This document shows positions 11,000 through 21,363 of a DNA stretch of 64,000 nt, in pieces. The notes under the pieces were generated by a model. It was not told the origin of the DNA, did no database searches, and worked only from the letters and a program-made list of their open reading frames with translations. Numbering within the stretch: position 1 is the stretch's first letter; each line of letters starts with the position of its first letter. Made by a program: the position numbers and the translations under genes. The DNA is from Hippopus hippopus (taxonomy: Eukaryota; Mollusca; Bivalvia; Cardiida; Cardiidae): NCBI GenBank assembly GCA_946811185.2, contig OX328101.1, positions 27,326,122 to 27,390,121 on the forward strand. The letters are read 5' to 3'.

Positions 11000-11090
11000 T
11001 GAGCCACCGGAAAGACAAGGAAAGACATTAGTAGGTGAGCTGTTACCATGACATGACGGAAATACTATTGAAAGTGGAGTAAGACCCTCC
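11000..11090 (+). repeat. SINE 3'-tail-like sequence, degenerate
   Basis: 'gtgagctgttaccatgacatgac..aaatactattgaaagtgg' follows the order of the SINE tail seen at 30630-30715. The head is not recognisable. Confidence 0.35.
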
Positions 11091-11504
11091 ACCCCTCTTC
11101 CCCTTTCTCACCCGCCCTCTTCCGAAAAAAAATTCAAAGGTTCATCCGCATTGTGAAAAGTCACGGTCAAGACTGTAAACCTGCTTCACAGTCCATTAAA
11201 GAACAATTAACACTACGAGATGAAAAGCCGAGCTAAACGTTCCACCGGTTTGGTTTTTACTGTCGGTAAAATATATGAATCCTTTTGCAAGTTTTCGTTT
11301 TCTCTGTAGACCATTTTTACTCGTACTTTATCTATCAACATGTTCATAAAACGGCGTGGGAAACTTTTTTCCTGTGTAAATAAGCACCGATTTCACGTTT
11401 TGCATCCCATGTTTCCTTCTTATGGTAGCTTATCATATGCAAATTAGTTGAAATGTCGCACTGTTAGAAGTACTGGAAGGCACGTCTCTTTCAGCGCTAG
11501 GTAT

Positions 11505-11600
11505 ATTGAGAGACCAGCTCGATTAGCTCAAGTGACAGAGAATAGGACTCGTTGAACGTCAAGTTACGGGCCACTTGGTGTGTGGGTTTGAGGCCCGCGG
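11505..11600 (+). repeat. tRNA-like segment
   Basis: 'ctcgattagctcaagtgacagag' (A-box like) and 'gtgggtttgaggccc' (B-box like) lie about 55 bp apart. It could be the head of an old SINE; a functional tRNA is unlikely because the arms pair poorly. Confidence 0.3.
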
Positions 11601-12099
11601 CTAGCCATCTAAAATTACTAACGTAAAAGAACAGTAACTCGGCAGGCACATTAACTCGTCACTTTTTGTTTTTGTTATCTCTCCTGTGATGACGTCACCT
11701 GAAAGTTTACCGGCACATATCTTTTGATAGACCTGTACAAAAGTTTTCCTTTTTCTGGTTTGGATAACATACACATCCATTGCTTGGTGTTAGAATTTTT
11801 AGCCACTGAAATTCACACCAACGGATCAGCTTGGGCGACGACAGGTTTCTGTTTCAGCTGTCTCGGGCGAACGCTAACAGGGAAGTTTTCAGACACATGA
11901 GTGATGTCAGAACCACATGTTGATGTTCTAGAATATTTGTTCGTACAAGATTTATCTCCCTTTGATAAGACAGAATCTTTCAAAGCAATGGAAAAAAAGG
12001 CGAAATAAAAATGACGAGTTAGAACCCAATTGACGAATTAGTGTTCCCCTATTTTAGTTAGATATTTCGAATGATATTTTACCCACAGACATAGAAATA
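11601..12099. other. No recognisable feature
   Basis: Unique-looking sequence with no repeat, exon or stem-loop that I can support. Confidence 0.35.
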
Positions 12100-12247
12100 A
12101 ACCTCAATTAGTCTTTCGGGAAAGTCGTTAAACCGAAATCTCATGTGGCGGTGCTATACACCGAGGACGTTAAAGAACCAGGCGTAACTTAGTATGGGTT
12201 TCGTCCTGTATCTTGCACATTCCTCCGTAACATAATTAAAAGCCCTC
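12100..12247 (+). repeat. SINE type G body fragment
   Basis: 'ggcggtgctatacaccgaggacgttaaag', 'accaggcgtaactta' and 'atgggtt' match the SINE body at 25170-25245 in order. The tRNA head is absent. Confidence 0.6.
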
Positions 12248-12261
12248 AGGTTAACAGTGTT

Positions 12262-12365
12262 CTTGTTCAAATTTCAGAGTTTACAGCCATCTGATTGGCT
12301 GAAACAAAACAACTCAGCCAATCAAATGCCTTGTCTCGGAATTTAGAACTGAAATGATATTTAGA
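12262..12365. repeat. Short palindrome with CTGATTGGCTGA arms
   Basis: caaatttcagag..catctgattggctga / tcagccaatcaaatg..ggaatttagaac. Same class as 1841-1923. Confidence 0.55.
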
Positions 12366-12599
12366 AATGGTTGTAAAACTCGGCCCGGTCCTATCGTTGC
12401 CTTGAATAAAGCACAGAAATAAGCAATCATCACTGAACACGTTTGTCTGGGTAAAATGACACGCTAACTTGATTAAAAAGTTGTTAAATGAGGGCAACTT
12501 GTCTTTACCCTCTTTTCTACCGAGTTTGAATTGTTGACAATTACACAAATAGATTCCATTAAATTTATTGGCACTGAACTGGGTTTGTATAACCGAAAT

Positions 12600-12720
12600 C
12601 ACGTATGGAGCAGTAGAGAGTATAGAGCAAGAGCAGACTTCACGTATGTGCAGACTGATCTTGTTTTACACTCTCCGCAAAATACTTTAAAGATCGAGAA
12701 CGGCAGGATAAAAGCTAATC
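12600..12720 (+). repeat. Family A-like hairpin, subfamily with 'acggcaggataaaagctaa' end
   Basis: agagcaagagcagacttcacg / tgcagactgatcttg arms, followed by ctctccgc and a right end ggataaaagctaat like the copies at 47159 and 48884. Confidence 0.5.
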
Positions 12721-13399
12721 TTTTTTCGAAAAGGAGAAACAAGGGCATTTCCTAGTAAATTTGAATATTCAATCTTGGATATACAATCTTTTTCTCTTGA
12801 TGAAAGTGTTTCTGAGCCTATCATGGAAAGTTTGATGGATGGATACTTGAAAGCTTTTTGATCGATAGACGGAGATGGACAAATAGACGTATGTAGCTTG
12901 CAAAGTACCTTGGAATCATTAATTTTCTTATTGATTGGTTGTATGAAAAATCATATTTTAAGAAAATTACCTGTCTTGTTCACCTCAAACTGAACCATCT
13001 TATGAATCTCTTCGATTATTTATCGTACCAGACATAATTCCACTTTCCTTACATTTGTCTTTCCTGTATGACAGATCTTAATAAGGTCTCTGGAGGGATG
13101 AAATATTATACCTATTGTGCAAGCTGTGCTATTTGACATTATTGTCAAAATTCTGACGCCCAAATGATTATGTCTGTCTCGTTTTATATAAAGATGTATT
13201 ATTTTCACAAAAAAACCCATCTTTTCTGCTTTATCAGACCTAGACATAGGCTATCTTAGGTTTCAGTAGGACAGAATGCGCTCGAAGATGGAATTTCTTT
13301 TAATGATGACTAAAACTTCCAGAGACCATGTAGCTGAGCAGGATACTTACATCTCTATTTTGAATTTACGCCACAAACTTAAGGTCATACATGAAGATG
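12721..13399. other. No recognisable feature
   Basis: AT-rich, unique-looking. A 75-codon reverse frame at 13020-13247 has no recognisable motif. Confidence 0.35.
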
Positions 13400-13562
13400 G
13401 TTATTTAGGAAAGCACCCAGTGGTTTGGGAAGAACATTGTGCGAAGTAATGGCACAAAGAAACTCCAGGAAAGCATGGATAGGAGCACTGGCCGTCGCGA
13501 TATAACTGAAATTATGTTAAAAACTGAGTTAAACACCATACAGCCAATCAATCATTCAGTAA
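13400..13562 (+). mobile_element. SINE body and tail, 5' part missing
   Basis: 'agaaactccaggaaagcatggatagg', 'gcactggccgtcgcgatataactgaa' and 'gagttaaacacca' in order (split here). Tail ends caatcaatc. Matches the reverse copies at 19941 and 52785. Confidence 0.7.
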
Positions 13563-13699
13563 CGTCATAAATAGTTACAACTTTTATTTGACAAGTCATT
13601 CTTGAAAAAGATTCAATTTTTGATGAAAATATGGATGTGTCACGAAAAGGAGATATCCTGAGTTTGGACGAAAAATGATATATTCCAGTCTTTAAATTT

Positions 13700-13918
13700 C
13701 TAAACCCTTTCCCAAAATGTTACATTCATCTATATGACAGCATTTGTAGACGACGAATTTTACGTAGATTGAATAGTAGGGTTTTGTCTTTCAAAAAGTA
13801 GAAAACGTTATGCGAAAAGGAGAAAATGCTGGCTACCAGCCTTTTCTCCTTTTCTCATAACGTTTACAAAAGCCTTCTTCCAGCCTCGTTAAAATATAAC
13901 CATGGTAAAAATTGTTAG
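13700..13918 (-). mobile_element. Family B MITE with symmetric stem changes
   Basis: CTAAACCCTTTCCC..catggtaaaaattgTTAG. Both arms share two changes: AACGTTATG is matched by CATAACGTT, where the usual pair is AACATTGTG and CACAATGTT. Confidence 0.8.
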
Positions 13919-13989
13919 ATACTGTGACATCAGGCTGTTGTTTCATTTTTAGTCGACGACTTGACTAGAAAAGGATTACAAGAGGGCCA

Positions 13990-14865
13990 TGATGGCCCTG
14001 AAGTCGATCACCTGAGTCTTTTGACCAAACATGACCCATTTTCAATCTCTTTTGAGATATAATGACAAACATTCTACCAAGATTTTCATGAGTATTTGAC
14101 TGAAAATGTGGCCTCTGGAGCGTACACAAGGTTTTTCGAAGATTTGACTCAGTGACCTAGTTATTGACCCGACATGACCCATTTGCAAACTGGTCCAAGA
14201 AATCATCAGTACAAACATTCTGACCAAGTTTCATGAGTATTGCACTAAAAATGTAGCCTCTAGAAAGTACACAAGGTTTTTGGAAGATTTGACCTAGTGA
14301 CCTAGCTTTTAACCCGACATGACCCATTTTTGAACTCTTCCGAGATATTATCAAGACAAACATTCTGACCAACTTTCAAGAGTTTTGTACTGAAAATGTG
14401 GCCTCTAGAGCGTACATAAGGTTAATCTAAGAAATGACCTAGTGACCTAGTTTTTAACCCACTATGACCAATTTTTGAACTCGACTCAGATATCACCAAG
14501 GCAAACATTCTGACTAACTTTCAAGTGTTTTGGACAGAAAATGTGGTATCTAGAGCGTACACAAGGTTTTTCTAAGATTTGACCTAGTGACCTAGTTATT
14601 GACCGGACATGACCCATTTTTGAACTCGTGTAAGGTATCATCAAGACAAACATGATAACCATTTTTCAAGATTTTTGGACTTAAAATGTGGCCTCTAGAG
14701 CGTACACAAGGTTTTTCTAAGATTTGAACTAGTGACCTAGTTTTTGACTCGACATGACCCATTATCGAACTCGTCCGAGATATTATCGAGACATACATTC
14801 TGACCAAGTTTCACGAGTATCGGACTGAAAATGTGGCCTTTAGAGCGTACACAAGGTAAAAGTTG
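13990..14865. repeat. 145-bp tandem array, six units
   Basis: The anchor 'gtac.caagg' recurs with its preceding C at 14121, 14266, 14411, 14556, 14701 and 14846, an exact 145-bp spacing despite many substitutions. Each unit holds 'gacctagtgacctag', 'acatgaccca' and 'aaaatgtggcctctag'. Confidence 0.92.
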
Positions 14866-14912
14866 ACGACGCACGACGAAACGACGAACGCCGGACACAG
14901 CTTGATCACAAA

Positions 14913-14946
14913 AGCTCACCTTAAGCACTTCGTGCTCAGGTGAGCT
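14913..14946. repeat. Terminal hairpin of the 145-bp element
   Basis: agctcacctt-aagca / cttcg / tgctc-aggtgagct: two near-perfect arms around a CTTCG centre. It may be a fold-back end or a terminator-like structure. Confidence 0.75.
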
Positions 14947-14964
14947 AAAAATGCTACGTAGTCC

Positions 14965-15172
14965 CTTATCCCATTCGGCTTACAAAACAATTTCAAATTT
15001 GAAGATCATAAGGGAGAAAGAAGACTTTTGAAAACAATGTGGGTAAGCAGCATTTTTCTTCTTTCCCACGATATTTTCTATCCTTTCAGAGGCACAACCC
15101 ACCATTTAAGCCACATTTAATTTGTTTTCTGAAAATGCTTTGAATTTGGACAAGGGGAAAACTTTAGTTTCC
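14965..15172 (+). repeat. Degenerate family B copy
   Basis: 'agaagacttttgaaaacaatgtggg', 'cagcatttttcttctttcccac', 'gccacatttaatttg' and 'atttggacaag' keep the B(+) order. The first stem arm is largely deleted. Confidence 0.6.
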
Positions 15173-15299
15173 TACTTCAGTTGAATCTTATTCATTTTAC
15201 ATCAATTTCAAAATACGTTCTTACAACTTACAAGTTACAACCCAAATTTTCTTTGCGATTCCAGCGTATGGTAATGATTTTTACTTTCCTTATTATCGT

Positions 15300-15411
15300 T
15301 TGGAACCGCACAGCAGACGCTCTTGATCCAAGATCAGACTTCACGTTTTGCGCAGTCTAATCTTGATCTACGTCCACTGCAAAAGTAACTTATTTACCGC
15401 TAAGGGATAAA
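15300..15411 (+). repeat. Family A fragment
   Basis: ccaagatcagacttcacg / gcgcagtctaatcttgatctac stem, then accgctaagggataa. The left half is missing. Confidence 0.6.
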
Positions 15412-15692
15412 AGGTGAAAAACAAAGAACACCAAGCACGTGCCTTAGAGAGAAAGACATTTGTTTTCGCAATTAGACTGACAAAAAATTTCATGTTAACT
15501 CAGGGAGCTTGCCTATCAGCATCGGGCGGCTTGAACAACACATAATAGCACACAATTTACGTCTAATCATTGCGCAATTCTTTACAAATTAGTGTATTCA
15601 GGTGCAGTACTTTTGTTTTTATAATGGATGTATGGAGTAATCTTGCATGTTGTGTTATCATGAAATGGCTTCATGTTCAGATTGTAAGCCTG

Positions 15693-15901
15693 TTAACCCT
15701 TATCCTGCTATATCAGTGAATTGAAACTTTCAAACCGACAGTAAAAAGCCAAATTTGCTATCTTAAAGATATTTTTAGTAAGAGATATCTCCTTGTCGGA
15801 CAGTGTAGATTAAGATCAGACTGCACGTTCTGTGCAGTCTGATCTTAATCTACACTGTCCGCAAAAGGTCCTTGAGTCACGCTTAGCAGGTTAAGGGTTA
15901 A
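15693..15901 (+). mobile_element. Family A MITE with fully paired stem
   Basis: TTAACCCTTATCCTGC..GGTTAAGGGTTAA, 209 bp. Arms read GTAGATTAAGATC and GATCTTAATCTAC, so the C-to-T change on one arm is matched on the other and the usual 1-base bulge is gone. Confidence 0.9.
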
Positions 15902-17040
15902 ATATTTCCCCGTAATGAATTTTACATGGCTATACTTCAACGGCAATATCTAGTTGCTCTTGCATATAAGAATATATAACAAAGGCTAATCAGGGATTTT
16001 AACTTACATGTTATTTACACAATATTCCTGGTACAGTATAAAACGGAAAAGGTGTGGCTAGAGTCATTGCTAGTTCATGAATATTTTGGAATGCAAAGTC
16101 GCTTTGATTATTATTATTATTATTATTATTTATTTTATTTCATTTATTTTTCAGTTTTTATAATATTTGAATCAGTTGTCTCAGCATTCGTGGTACACGT
16201 ATTTCGACTGTAACATACCGATAGAATTAACAGCACATGCTGATATTACATATGAGTGGTCCCAGTACTTTTGTATCGATCTTTAACGCCTACGTTTTGG
16301 TATGCAGACGTCTGCCCACAGCTTACAATATACGTGTCTTAATTAATATTGCTTTTCTTGTTACGAGCAATTTGCCCGACAGTCAAGAGCGTTTAGCTTT
16401 TATTTTCTAAGACTAGGTTTGTCCAATCGAGAGGCATCCTGAGTACTCATATAACATGTACAAGTGAAAGTGAGTTAAAAGTACATTTTGCGGTAAAAGA
16501 AGTTACAGTGATTTTACATGTTAATGACTAGTGCTCATTACTCTTGTATAGACCACCTAAGTATGTACACGTCGGCGCACTCACTCTCATTCATATGCAC
16601 ATAGACCAGAAAGTTAAATGATATATATTATCTGTATTGATTGGTGTCGTGTGTTTTCGAGCAAGAAAACTTACACTTTAATACAAGAAAAAGGCTTTTC
16701 AATATCACTGACTTCACCTGTGCGGAGTGCAGGTTAATCCCATTGGAATGCAGACTATTTAATACAGTACCTTTGTATCGATCTGAACTGAGTGCATTTT
16801 GATGTACGATAAAAGTGTGCGGTACATATCTATTGATCAGTGCCAATATAGACCCACTATTCTAAAGTGCAATCTTATTCTAATTCTATATACACGTAAA
16901 TGTAGAAAGTCACACAATACCAGACGAGCTAATCCTATGCTTGTTCCAGTCAGACTTAGCGTTACTTTGAAATTGAAGAAAACTCTTGATAATGAGACAC
17001 TGCTATTTTGAAAAGGTTGTGAATACTGCTTTTAGTATAA
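15902..17040. other. Unique-looking sequence
   Basis: No MITE or SINE recognised apart from the microsatellite below. Short open frames at 16628-17011 on both strands lack any family signature. Confidence 0.35.
16107..16131. repeat. (ATT)n microsatellite
   Basis: About eight ATT units running into a T-rich ttattttatttcattta tract. Confidence 0.9.
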
Positions 17041-17044
17041 TTCT

Positions 17045-17230
17045 TATCATAACAATTGGTACCAGAACGATTGGAACTAGAAAATTTGACACTAGGAAAC
17101 CCGTTCATAGGGCAATTGATACTTGAGCCAACCTGTACGTTGGACAGTTGGTACCAGGAGAGTTGGTACATGTACCTAGTACAATTTGTTACCAAACAAT
17201 TAGCATCTAGGACAAATCGTATTATCTAGG
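17045..17230. repeat. Degenerate, opposite-orientation minisatellite flank
   Basis: Units such as 'gttggtaccaggagagttggtac' (gttggtacc / aggagagttggtac) are diverged reverse complements of the 'gtcctgggtaccag' units that follow, so the array has an inverted edge. Confidence 0.5.
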
Positions 17231-17269
17231 TTCAAAGGTGGTGATTATGAACATCTTAGGCTAGGAAAT

Positions 17270-17975
17270 GTCCTGGATATAAGTTGTCCTTGGCACCAGC
17301 TATAATGGGTACAAATTGTCCTTTGTAATCGTTTTCCTAGGTACAAATTGTCATTGGCACCAGTTGTCCTGGGCACAAATTGTTCTTTATACCTGTTGTC
17401 CTTGGTACACCTTGTCCTGGGTACAAATTGTTATTTGCTCCAGTCGTCCTGGGTATAAAATATCACAGATACCAGTTGTCCTGGGTACACCTTGTCCTAG
17501 GTACCAGTTGTCCTGGGTACAAATTGTTCTTTGTTCCAAACGTCCTGGGTATAAAATGTCACGGATACCAGTTGTCCTGGGTACACCTTGTCATAGCTAC
17601 CAGTTGTTCTGGGTACAAATTGTTATTTGTTCCAGTCGTCCTGGGTACAAATTGTCACAGATACCAGTTGTCCTGGGTACACCTTGTCCTAGGTACCAGC
17701 TGTCCTGGGTACAAAATGTTCTTTGTTCCAAACGTCCTGGGTATTAAATGTCACAGATACCAGTTGTCCTGGGTATACCTTGACTTAGGTACCAGTTGTC
17801 CTGGGTACAAATTGTTATTTGTTCCAGTCGTCCTGGGTACAAATTGTCACAGATACCAGATACCAGTCGTCCTGGGTACATCTTATCCTATGTACCAGTT
17901 GTCCTGGGTACAAATTGTCACAGGTACAACTTGTCCAGGTACCATTGTCCCGGGTATGAGTTGCCCTGGTACTTA
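17270..17975. repeat. 19-bp minisatellite with 96/192-bp higher-order period
   Basis: Basic unit about 19 bp (tgtcctgggtacaaattg / ccagttgtcctgggtaca). The variant 'gtacaaattgttatttg' starts at 17421, 17613 and 17805; 'gtacaaa.tgttctttg' starts at 17517 and 17709. The true repeat is thus 192 bp made of two 96-bp halves. Because 192 is divisible by 3, frames stay open (17316-17747 and 17380-17976), giving repeats of VVLGTxCxxYQLSWV that I regard as artefacts. Confidence 0.92.
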
Positions 17976-18424
17976 ACAAGATGAAAGTTTTGTTATCTAC
18001 CAAGGAAGTATTCCTCCAATGTACAAGTAATACTACGTCCTTGGTAAGCGTGTCCTGTGTACCAATTGTGTGGCAGCAGTTAAAATGTACCAAACGCCCG
18101 TATAGGGATTGTCCAGTTATCGTGAAGACGAACCTGGAACTGTGATACGATCCAGTCAAGGGAAGATTCCTAACATGCTTGCACCCATCAGGCATTAGAT
18201 TGTTGCTATCATAATCGGCCAAGGGATTAGAACATTTCATTTTACAACAACGACTTTTTTTGTCAATTTTGAAAACATTATGGCAAAAGAAAGTTATCCT
18301 TTTGTCACAGTGTTTTTAATGTATTTATATTTTGAGTGGTATTTTATATTGACAATTCATCTATTAGGTAAATTTGTTTTTCAAAGCTGCCTGCTACAAG
18401 TTGTTGCAAAAGTTAATGAGTTGA
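17976..18424. other. No recognisable feature
   Basis: The minisatellite fades out by about 18070. A 141-codon reverse frame (17815-18240) begins here and runs into the array; no motif is recognised. Confidence 0.35.
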
Positions 18425-18640
18425 TTATTTACCAGATGACAGAGTTTTAGACATATCCATATTCAAAGTATTTGCAGACGACAGATTAAAGGTTCCTTAA
18501 TAAGATTAAACTGATTTAATAACGTAGAAAACATCGTGAATAAAAGCGGAAATTCTGGATATTCAACCTTTTCTCCTTTCCCATAATGCTTTCAGAAGCC
18601 ATTTACCCTAAGATATTAAAAAAAATACGAGGTTGCTTGA
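18425..18640 (-). repeat. Degenerate family B copy
   Basis: attatttaccagatgaca.., atttgcagacgacagatt.., ggaaattctgga / caaccttttctcc.., gaagcc. The order is B(-) and the stem is decayed. Confidence 0.6.
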
Positions 18641-18668
18641 GAAAAAAATTAATTACATACCAATGTCT

Positions 18669-18926
18669 TCATGGTCTGTGAAACGGGAGCTTAATGCATT
18701 TGCAAAAAGTATCGACCAAGGTCAGCCTGCGCAATCCGCGCAGGCTAACCTTGGCCGATTTTTTTTTGCTCTTGGTAAATTTTATGCCATGTGAAGGACC
18801 AGTCTACCTCATGATTCAGTCATTTGTTAGACAAAGTGAATTTTATGGATCTATAATAATGTGACTTGCTTGCTATAATGCATCTCAGAGATACATTAAG
18901 CCTCCTTTTGCCAGGCCAAGGCTTAT
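18669..18926 (+). mobile_element. Family C MITE
   Basis: TCATGGTCTGTGAAACGG..TTTTGCCAGGCCAAGGC. Stem aaggtcagcctgcgcaatcc / gcgcaggctaacctt. Confidence 0.8.
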
Positions 18927-19239
18927 ATAGAGGTTCCCTGGAGAGCGTCAGGGACCATTGTTGCAGACGATATGGCGGTAACAATAAAGAAATTGATACA
19001 TACTGATACGACATTTACATTAAGTAAATACATATTCCTATTTACATTTATTGTTTTGTTGAAAAAATATATATCTAGTATCGTCCATTGTGGAATATAC
19101 ATATCTGACGACATATTGAATTTCGTCACTTTCTGCTTAATAGCACTTTACGAAATTAATTCCGAAACGACTAAAAAAAGAAAAGGAAAAAAGCTAGCCA
19201 ATATTAGGAATCAAATTATTTCGGTTTCATAATCTCGTA

Positions 19240-19355
19240 TTTTTGCTGGGAAAATATGTCACCGTATCGGACAGTGTAGATCAAGATCAGACTGCACATT
19301 AGACTGTACTGTCCGCAAAAGTGCACTGAGTCGCGTTCGCAGCCGAAGTATCAAG
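19240..19355 (+). repeat. Family A fragment, left end lost and stem half-deleted
   Basis: gtatcggacagtgtagatcaagatcagactgcac is followed directly by 'attagactgtactgtccgc', so most of the second arm is missing. The right part reads gagtcgcgttcgcagcc. Confidence 0.65.
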
Positions 19356-19566
19356 CTAACCCTTAGGCTGCTAAGCGCGATTCACTGACCTTTTGCGGAC
19401 AGTATAGATCAAGATCAGACTGCACAGAACGTGCAGTCTGATCTTGGATCTATACTGTCCGATTAAAAGATATTTCTCCTCCCAAAATACTTTGAAATAG
19501 CAACCTTTGGGTTTTTACTATCGAACTGAAGATATCATTTAACATATTGAGCAGAATAAGGGTTTA
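19356..19566 (-). mobile_element. Family A MITE, full length
   Basis: CTAACCCTTAGGCTGC..GCAGAATAAGGGTTTA, 211 bp. TTAA has drifted at both ends. Intact stem. Confidence 0.87.
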
Positions 19567-19588
19567 GTACTTTCCAATGATCATAATT

Positions 19589-19665
19589 GACCCATGCTCT
19601 GTGAAAAGGGAATTTAATGCGTCTGCAAAAAGTATTTACTCTGGTCAGCCTGCGCTGTCCGTGCA
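19589..19665 (+). repeat. Family C left-end fragment
   Basis: acccatgctctgtgaaaagg.., then ggtcagcctgcgc / gtccgtgcag. It stops at a GT-rich run (ggtggtggtggtg). Confidence 0.65.
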
Positions 19666-19908
19666 GTCTTCTGTTGGTGTCATTGTTGGTGGTGGTGGTG
19701 TTTTTCTTTTTGTCAATAACTCGTATATAATGGTATTTCGAACAAAAATCTTCGTCCATCCTGTTTTATTCTGTATGTAGTTATCGATCTATTACTGCAC
19801 CAACAACATGACTTCCTAGACCAGAACGGAAATTACAAAACTTGTAATGCATCACAGGGAAAAGCTTTATGTTTGTTGTTGTGTCTGCATTATATCTTAC
19901 CATAATAA

Positions 19909-20338
19909 TAGGCATGTAACACGCGAAAAGGGGCATTCGGTTGATTGATTGATTGATTGAATGGTGTTTAACGCCGTTTTCAACATTATTTCAGTTATAT
20001 CGCGGCGGCCAGTGCACCTATCCATGCTTCTGTTACCAGTACTCCGCACAATATTCTTTCCAAGCCACTGGCTGCTTTCCCACATAATAAGGGGCATTCG
20101 GACATTTGCGTAAAGTGTAGTTTCGGTTCAGCCCACGCACTCCGCGCTGACTAATCAGAAAAGACACTTTTCGTTTTTATGTAATTTTCTGTTTTCCACA
20201 AGTCTACTGTACAACAAAATCTAATGCAGTCGTAAAGTGCCGTCTCGGATTAGCCTGCGCAGACTGCGCAGGCTGATCCGAGACGACACTTTACGCAAAT
20301 ATCCGACACTCCCTTTTCGCTTGTTGCAAGCCAAATTA
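19909..20338 (+). mobile_element. Family D MITE split by a SINE
   Basis: Outer parts 19909-19940 (ggcatgtaacacgcgaaaagg..) and 20091-20338 (..two stems, ttcgcttgttgcaagcc). Removing the SINE and one 11-bp repeat restores a normal D element. The first stem is decayed; the second (cctgcgcagactgcgcagg) is perfect. Confidence 0.85.
19941..20090 (-). mobile_element. SINE inserted in family D, with 11-bp target duplication
   Basis: GGGGCATTCGG stands at 19930-19940 and again at 20091-20101. Between them lies a reverse, 5'-truncated SINE whose tail is (ttga)n, followed by 'gtgtttaacgccg' and 'cgcggcggccagtgcacc'. Confidence 0.88.
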
Positions 20339-20379
20339 TTATACAACCTTTTTTATTAATAAAAGTGATGTAAAACAGC

Positions 20380-20455
20380 TGTTGCCGAAGGTGTAGATCA
20401 AAGATCAGGCTGCGCATAACGTGCAGCTTGATCTTTGATCTACGACGTCCATCAC
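20380..20455. repeat. Family A-like hairpin with fully paired arms
   Basis: gtagatcaaagatcaggctgc and gcagcttgatctttgatctac pair almost perfectly. Flanks do not match the usual A ends. Confidence 0.6.
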
Positions 20456-20624
20456 TTGATTGTGAAGATGACCTTTTTTGTTTTTATTTGCTACAGGATT
20501 ATGTTTTTAGACCACGATTAAAGTTGGAATTTTGGCAGCGAACGAGATAATATAGAATTTATCAACCATCCCAAGAGAGGGAATAAGGATCAATATTTCA
20601 GTTAATATTTCAACAATAAAAGAA

Positions 20625-20643
20625 ACAACAACAACAACAACAA
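20625..20643. repeat. (CAA)n microsatellite
   Basis: About six CAA units. Confidence 0.85.
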
Positions 20644-20693
20644 TGTTATTGTAGAGGAGCTTTTCATGGTGGGGAATATTAGATTTTACATTT

Positions 20694-20956
20694 GAGCCAT
20701 GCTCTGTGAAAAGGGGGTTTAATGCATCTGCAAAAGCTATCGACTCACGTCAGACTGCGCAGTCCGCGCAGGCTGACATGGGTCGAGTGTTCTGGTCTTT
20801 TTTGCTATTCGTATATCTTCTGCATATCCATGGACAATTTTAAGTTGTTAGGCAAAGTGGATACTATGGGTCCATTATTTGTATTATGTGATGAATTGCG
20901 TGGTATGATGCATCACGGAGAGATGCAATGAAGCCCCTTTTGCCAGATAGCTGCTC
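20694..20956 (+). mobile_element. Family C MITE
   Basis: GAGCCATGCTCTGTGAAAAG..TTTTGCCAGATAGCTGCTC, 263 bp, stem cagactgcgcagtccgcgcaggctg (two arms). Confidence 0.87.
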
Positions 20957-21205
20957 ATTTTCATTCGACCTAAAAAGACACCGTGAACTGCGCTCGTGAA
21001 ATGCCGGCGTGTATTTATTGTACCATAAGGCGAACAAGCCTGTATTATAGTTGCAGCTTTCTACCAGAGATTCTTAGTTCGAATTCCATAATGACTGTGT
21101 TTACAATGTTTGAAACGACTCACATCGGGACACTGGTATGGACTGGTTACTTTTCCAGAAAGCATATCAGTTTTTAACTGGTGTAGTTTACGTTGATACA
21201 TAGAG

Positions 21206-21363
21206 TTTATTTCATCAGCTTGTGGTTAATATGGGGAAATATTTGCCGAAAAAGGGAAAGGTATGCGAAAATAACGAGTGCCGTAAGGCACGAGTTATTT
21301 TCGCGGACCTTTGCCTTTTGAGGCAAATATTTCCCCATATTAACCACAAGCTGATGAAATAAA
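21206..21363. repeat. 158-bp near-perfect palindrome (fold-back)
   Basis: Arms tttatttcatcagcttgtgg..ggggaaatatttgcc and ggcaaatatttcccc..ccacaagctgatgaaataaa meet at cgagtgccgtaaggcacgag. Only a few mismatches near 21250-21262. No internal sequence. Confidence 0.9.

Larger units (their letters stand above)
13955..14950 (-). mobile_element. Large repeat element with internal 145-bp array
   Basis: Left edge 'ttacaagagggccatgatggccc', right edge a 34-bp hairpin ending in aggtgagct. Between them lie six 145-bp units. I recall similar 'gacctagtgacctag' repeats in invertebrate genomes (recollection only). The orientation is arbitrary. Reverse open frames at 14042-14928 follow from the array and are not genes. 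Confidence 0.7.

Noticed and set aside
14042..14928. Four reverse open frames starting MVRMFVL.. or similar
   Set aside because: They are shadows of the 145-bp array and shift with it.
17316..17976. 143- and 198-codon repeat proteins
   Set aside because: Longest frames in the window, but wholly within a minisatellite whose period is a multiple of three; no signal peptide, splice site or non-repeat domain.
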